Shown one piece after another: positions 6,239 to 9,796 of a stretch of DNA of 9,796 nucleotides. The stretch comes from Alphaproteobacteria bacterium (GTDB lineage Bacteria; Pseudomonadota; Alphaproteobacteria; Rhizobiales; Aestuariivirgaceae): positions 1-9,796 of the forward strand of contig JAHEJE010000086.1 of the NCBI GenBank assembly GCA_024639035.1, read 5' to 3'. Each line of letters opens with the position of its first letter. Within the stretch, counting starts at the first letter, position 1. The position numbers and the translations under genes are program-made. The notes beneath the pieces are model-generated. The model saw nothing but the letters and a program-made list of their open reading frames with translations. It had not been told where the DNA came from and did not search any database.

Positions 6239-6269
6239 GCACCCCTTCAGGAAAATCCCAAAGGGGTGC
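6239..6269. promoter_or_regulatory. Perfect 9-bp hairpin between the solute-binding and amidase genes
   Basis: GCACCCCTT (6239-6247) and AAGGGGTGC (6261-6269) are exact complements around a 13-base loop. The repeat lies 32 bases before the amidase ATG and 73 bases after the stop of the solute-binding gene. Strong intergenic hairpins behind solute-binding genes often protect the upstream message and lower downstream expression; this could be one. An operator for a separate amidase promoter is the alternative. No T run follows on the minus strand, so it is not a standard terminator. Confidence 0.55.
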
Positions 6270-6314
6270 GCGCCGCGAGGAAAACCGCTGTCATTGCAGC
6301 ACGGTACACCCGTC

Positions 6315-6344
6315 AAAAAAACGGATGCAAGTACCGCGGGTACT
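6315..6344 (-). terminator. Hairpin and T7 tract overlapping the stop of the solute-binding gene (possible attenuator)
   Basis: Read on the minus strand, AGTACC, CGC and GGTACT (6344 to 6330) form a 6-bp stem overlapping the TAG stop at 6345-6343. A run of seven T (6321-6315) follows after 8 bases. The gap between stem and T run is too long for a textbook terminator, so partial termination or attenuation is the most that can be proposed. It would make the solute-binding protein more abundant than the amidase. Confidence 0.35.
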
Positions 6345-7935
6345 ATACCATCCACCAGCGCTCCATGATGCGGCGGCCGTCGAAGGCGCGAACCCAGGAT
6401 TGCTCGGCGTGGGCAATCTTGTCGGTGCGGGCGATGACGGCATTGGCGAACATCGGCGCGATGACACCGCCCTCATCACGCAGCATGATCTGCATGTCGC
6501 GGTACATCTCGGCGCGTTTCTTCTCATCGAGTTCGGCACGGGCGGCGACCAGCAGTTCGTTGAACCTGGGGTCGTCCCACTGGGTGTCGTTCCAGGCCGC
6601 ACCGGCGGCATAGCCGGTTGAGAACATGGTGTCTTCGGTGGTGTAGCCGCCCCAATAGCTGGCGCACCAGGGCTTCTTGCCCCAGACGTTCGACCAGTAG
6701 CCGTCGGCCGGCTCGCGCACGACGTTGATCTTGATGCCGGCCTTGGCGGCCGAGGCCTGGTAGAGCAAGGCGGCATCGACGGCGCCGGCAAAGGCGGCAT
6801 CGGAGACGCTGAAGTCGATGGTGATGTCGCCGAGGCCGGATTTTTCCATGTGGTGCCGGGCCTTGTCGGGATCGTACGCCGTCTGCTCGATGTCGGCGGC
6901 GTGGTAGCGGTAGGACGGACCGATCGGGTTGTCGTTGCCGACGACACCGTGGCCGATGAGGATCTTCTTGACCATCTCCTCACGGTTGAGCGCGAACTTC
7001 AACGCCTTGCGCAGATCGCCATTGTCGAAAGGCGCGGTCTTCATGCGCATCGGAAAGACGTAATGCAAGGGACCGGCGCCCTCCTCCACGGTGATGCCGG
7101 GACGTTTGGCCATCAGATGGACGGTCTTCAAGTCGACCTGGTCGATGACGTCTACGGCGCCGGTGACGAGCGCGTTGTTGCGCGCAGTGGCATCGGCGAT
7201 GGTCAGAAGCTCGACGGTGTCGGCGTGGGCATGGCCGTCTTTCCAGTAGTTGGGATGACGTTCGAAGTCGAGGCGGACGCCGGGATTTTCCTTGACCAGT
7301 TTGTACGGGCCCGAGCCGCCGGCGGCCCAGTCGATGCCGTCGTCCTTGGCCGGGTAGATGCCGAAGGTGGCTTCGTTGAAGTTGAACGGAAAGTCGGCAT
7401 TGCCGCCGGACAGCTCAACGACAACGGTGTCCGGGCCGTCGGACTTGATATCGGTGACCGCTTCCATGATCGCCTTGCCGACGGATTTGGTGTCTTTGCC
7501 CCGGTGGTGGTTGATCGAGGCGATGACGTCGTCGGCGGTCATCGTCTTGCCGTTATGGAATTCAACCCCCTTGCGCAGCTTGAAGGTCCAGGTCTTGGCG
7601 TCGGGAGAGGCTTCCCAGGCGGTGGCCAGGGCCGGCACCAGCGAGCCGTCGGCGGCCAGTTCGGTCAGGGTGTTGGCGACGCCGTATGCGGCGACCCATT
7701 GGGCGCCGTTCTCGATCTTGGCCGGGTCGAGATCGTCGGTGGTCGAGCCATGACCCATGCCCAGACGCATGTGGCCGCCCTTCTTGGGTTCGGCGGCGCG
7801 GGCCTCGTTGAACAGGGCGGTGCCGGTGGTCAGTGCAATGCCGAGCGCACTGGCGCGACCGAGGAACTCGCGGCGCGAGACGCGACCCTTGCGGACCTGC
7901 TCGATGAGCCATTGGGCGTGTTGTTTGTTTGACAT
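6343..7935 (-). CDS. Tat-exported ABC transporter solute-binding protein, peptide/nickel family (SBP_bac_5)
   Basis: Periplasmic receptor that binds a peptide or related solute and delivers it to an inner-membrane ABC importer. The 530-residue length is typical of DppA/OppA-type proteins. The N-terminus carries a twin-arginine signal (SRREFLGRA, R21-R22), a mild hydrophobic stretch (about 28-42) and a likely cleavage site after A45-R46-A47, so it is exported folded. The mature start (EPKKGGHMRLG), a TLTELAADGSLVPALATAW-type segment and FKLRKGVEFHNGKTMTADDV are hallmarks of the family. The start is the ATG at 7935 with GGAGGA 4 bases upstream. It lies 41 bp after the stop of the CocE-type hydrolase, so co-transcription is likely. 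No permease or ATPase gene is in the window. The ligand is not predictable; dipeptides, oligopeptides or opine-like compounds are options. Confidence 0.94.
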   Translation of the reverse strand: MSNKQHAQWLIEQVRKGRVSRREFLGRASALGIALTTGTALFNEARAAEPKKGGHMRLGMGHGSTTDDLDPAKIENGAQWVAAYGVANTLTELAADGSLVPALATAWEASPDAKTWTFKLRKGVEFHNGKTMTADDVIASINHHRGKDTKSVGKAIMEAVTDIKSDGPDTVVVELSGGNADFPFNFNEATFGIYPAKDDGIDWAAGGSGPYKLVKENPGVRLDFERHPNYWKDGHAHADTVELLTIADATARNNALVTGAVDVIDQVDLKTVHLMAKRPGITVEEGAGPLHYVFPMRMKTAPFDNGDLRKALKFALNREEMVKKILIGHGVVGNDNPIGPSYRYHAADIEQTAYDPDKARHHMEKSGLGDITIDFSVSDAAFAGAVDAALLYQASAAKAGIKINVVREPADGYWSNVWGKKPWCASYWGGYTTEDTMFSTGYAAGAAWNDTQWDDPRFNELLVAARAELDEKKRAEMYRDMQIMLRDEGGVIAPMFANAVIARTDKIAHAEQSWVRAFDGRRIMERWWMV

Positions 7936-7939
7936 GTCT

Positions 7940-7945
7940 TCCTCC
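7940..7945 (-). promoter_or_regulatory. Strong ribosome-binding site of the solute-binding gene
   Basis: On the minus strand GGAGGA lies 4 bases before the ATG at 7935. It is the only strong Shine-Dalgarno visible in the short gap after the hydrolase stop, and it fixes the start of the solute-binding protein. It fits high translation of a periplasmic receptor. Confidence 0.7.
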
Positions 7946-7976
7946 AGGTTTTGGTTTTCAGGTTTCGTTCAAATTT

Positions 7977-9796
7977 TCACACCAGATCGCGGGCGATGCT
8001 TTCGTTCCACTGCCGCTCAAACACCCGTTCATCTCCAACATAGGCCTGCACCTTGGCCTTGAGATGGAAATGGCTGGCATCACAGGTCATTTCGGTTGCG
8101 GTCTCGACGCGGGCCGACCAGTCTTCCCGGGCCGTCTCGAACGTCCAGTCGGCGGCGGTGCAGCCGGACAGCGGATCGCCGGGCGTGATGCGGTAGTGAT
8201 GGCGGGCGCGGCTGTCGGTGATCAGGCCGTTCGAGGTGTCGTGCATGCGGCCGAGGTCGTCGTCAATCTCGATGGTCGTCTGGCCGGCTTCGGTTTCGCT
8301 GGTGCGGACGTTGGATGGCGCGCGCAGGACTTCGAATGACGTCTCGGGCAGAGGTGGCGGCAGGGCCATTTCCAATCGACCGTCCTGGCCTGAACGCACA
8401 GGCAGATGCAGCGCACTGCCGGCGAGCCGGACGGTCAACGTGGCATCGTCTGGCGCCGGCCAGACCATCGGCCAGTAGTTGGACGACAGCGCCAGGCGAA
8501 TGCGGTGGCCGGCCGGGAAGATATAGCCGGCATCGCACAGCTTGAAGCGCACCCGGTAGAACCTGCCGGGCACCAGTGCCTCGGGGTGTTCGTGCGAAGT
8601 GTGATGGGTGAGATTGAACGGGTTGTGGCTGACCCTGGTGCTGGCGCCGTCCGGGCCGACATCGCACAGGCGGGCGGCGATGAGGGCGACCGGCTTATCG
8701 GCCGCGATTTCCAGCTCGATCTCGGGGGCGCCGAGGATGGCGAGGCCTTCATCGAGCGGCGGCGTTTCAAAAATGACGGATTTGGTGTCGTCGTCTCGCT
8801 GGTCGCCGGGCAGTTCGTCATCAATGCGCATGCCGGGACAGAAGTTGCCGCAGGCCAGGCCGGTGTCGGTTGGAGAGTGGATCTTCGCAAAGCCGTCGGT
8901 CGCCGGTTCGCCGGTCAGGCCGGTATCGCTGAGGTGAAGGGTACGTGTTTCGATGGCGGGTGAGGGCCAGGCCTGTTCACCGACCCAGTGGCCATCGCGC
9001 GGGCTGTTCTTTTGCGATGCCGGCGCGGCCTTAATCATGTAGGCGCGCAAGGCCGGGTCTGCGTCGACGCCGTTGTCGGCGCCCTTCAGCCAGTGATCCC
9101 ACCAGCGCACGGCTTCGGCGAGGAAATCGATGCCCGGCGTGACCTTGGCCATGTGCGGATAGCGGTGCTCCCACGGGCCGATGATGCCACGGGCCTGGCC
9201 GGGCAGGCCGGCGACCAGGCGGGGAATGGCGTTGGTGTAGCTGTCGTACCAGCCACCGACGGCAAGCACCGGGGCCTTGATGGCGGCATAGTCTTCGCAC
9301 ACCGAAGCGTGCTTCCAGAAGGCATCGCGGTGCTGATGCTGCAGCCAGTCGGCGGCGAGGAACGGCATGTTCTCCAGCCGGTGCAGCCACAGGTCGCGCC
9401 AACGCTTGCCGACCAGGGCCGGGTCCGGCGGCCGGGTCGAGTAATACAGCATCTGCTGCGACCAGGTGGTGTTGTCGTTGTTGAGACAACCGCCCATGAA
9501 GTGGATGTCGTCGGCGTAGCGGTCGTCGGTCGAGCACGAGGTAATGATGGCCTTCAGCGCCGGCGGCGCGAGCGCGCCGACCTGCAGACCGTTGAAGCCG
9601 CCCCAAGAGTGACCGATCATGCCGACGTTGCCGTCGCACCAATCCTGCGCGGCGATCCAGGCGATGACCTCGGTGCCATCGGTGAGTTCCTGGGCGGTGT
9701 ACTCGCCGGCCATCAGGCCGTCTGACTCGCCATTGCCGCGGATGTCGACGCGCACCCCGGCATAGCCGTTGCGGGCAAAGTGCGGATAGGTGATGT
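7977..9796 (-). CDS. CocE/NonD-type X-Pro dipeptidyl-peptidase family serine hydrolase (5' end outside window)
   Basis: Alpha/beta-hydrolase of the X-Pro dipeptidyl-peptidase S15 / cocaine-esterase group, cleaving a peptide, amide or ester bond. About 605 codons are visible, and the frame continues without a stop off the right edge. The GTG at 9755 is not a start: the residues before it (ITYPHFARNGYAG) continue the family pattern up to VDIRGNGESDG. The triad is Ser in GHSWGG (codon 9608-9606), Asp in GGWYDSY (9245-9243) and His in GPWEHR (9167-9165). The C-terminal third, after about 8900, matches the jelly-roll domain of the family (LVPGRFYRVRF, FPAGHRIRLALSSN). By comparison with CocE lengths, roughly 50-90 N-terminal residues are missing, so a signal peptide cannot be judged. 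It is upstream of, and likely co-transcribed with, the solute-binding and amidase genes. Substrate unknown. Confidence 0.92.
   Translation of the reverse strand, partial: ITYPHFARNGYAGVRVDIRGNGESDGLMAGEYTAQELTDGTEVIAWIAAQDWCDGNVGMIGHSWGGFNGLQVGALAPPALKAIITSCSTDDRYADDIHFMGGCLNNDNTTWSQQMLYYSTRPPDPALVGKRWRDLWLHRLENMPFLAADWLQHQHRDAFWKHASVCEDYAAIKAPVLAVGGWYDSYTNAIPRLVAGLPGQARGIIGPWEHRYPHMAKVTPGIDFLAEAVRWWDHWLKGADNGVDADPALRAYMIKAAPASQKNSPRDGHWVGEQAWPSPAIETRTLHLSDTGLTGEPATDGFAKIHSPTDTGLACGNFCPGMRIDDELPGDQRDDDTKSVIFETPPLDEGLAILGAPEIELEIAADKPVALIAARLCDVGPDGASTRVSHNPFNLTHHTSHEHPEALVPGRFYRVRFKLCDAGYIFPAGHRIRLALSSNYWPMVWPAPDDATLTVRLAGSALHLPVRSGQDGRLEMALPPPLPETSFEVLRAPSNVRTSETEAGQTTIEIDDDLGRMHDTSNGLITDSRARHHYRITPGDPLSGCTAADWTFETAREDWSARVETATEMTCDASHFHLKAKVQAYVGDERVFERQWNESIARDLV

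Noticed and set aside
6207..6242. Longer amidase start at the GTG at 6242
   Set aside because: It has no ribosome-binding site and lies within the 9-bp hairpin; the ATG at 6206 has AGAGG upstream and gives a normal N-terminus.
6850..7932. 360-codon + strand frame opposite the solute-binding gene
   Set aside because: Antisense shadow produced by high GC at third positions; the minus strand encodes a full Tat-signal solute-binding protein with a strong ribosome-binding site.
8988..9725. 245-codon + strand frame opposite the CocE-type hydrolase
   Set aside because: Antisense shadow; the Ser, Asp and His motifs of the hydrolase are on the minus strand.
1..9796. CRISPR array, insertion sequence or toxin-antitoxin pair
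   Set aside because: I looked for regularly spaced repeats, terminal inverted repeats with a transposase, and small paired genes, and found none.

Overview
The window looks like chromosomal DNA of an alphaproteobacterium, most likely of the Rhizobiales/Hyphomicrobiales. Evidence is the initiator-tRNA type at the left end, two class III cyclases of the cyclase–TolB-like–TPR type that is abundant in that group, and a GC-rich peptide or amide uptake operon. The species cannot be named from the sequence.

Left end (1-505). Bases 288-332 match the 3' part of an initiator tRNA-fMet (anticodon CAT, T-arm, acceptor strand, CCA), followed by a factor-independent terminator. The 5' half of the tRNA is absent. 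A lone 3' tRNA end with its native terminator is the usual scar at the distal attachment site of an integrated element. This would make 1-287 the tip of a mobile island extending left and everything from 333 rightward the chromosomal flank. The tip is AT-richer and holds a 15-bp palindrome, a tandem 10-bp direct repeat and perhaps the start of a leftward gene cut by the window edge.

Middle (506-4699, + strand). Two paralogous class III adenylate cyclases lie head to tail, 216 bp apart. Both keep all recognisable catalytic residues. Cyclase 1 (743 aa, TTG start, Shine-Dalgarno inside a small hairpin) has a transmembrane helix between the cyclase and TolB-like domains and ends in HEAT repeats. 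Cyclase 2 (581 aa, GTG start) has no transmembrane helix and keeps what I recall as the usual family C-terminus. The gap between them holds three inverted repeats.

Right part (4761-9796, - strand). A right-to-left gene set encodes a CocE/X-Pro-peptidase-type hydrolase (5' end outside the window), a Tat-exported peptide-type ABC solute-binding protein, and an amidase-signature hydrolase. The likely logic is binding and import of a peptide or amide compound and its hydrolysis. Permease and ATPase genes are not in the window and would be expected further right. A perfect 9-bp hairpin separates the solute-binding gene from the amidase gene. The cyclases and this operon converge at about 4700-4760.
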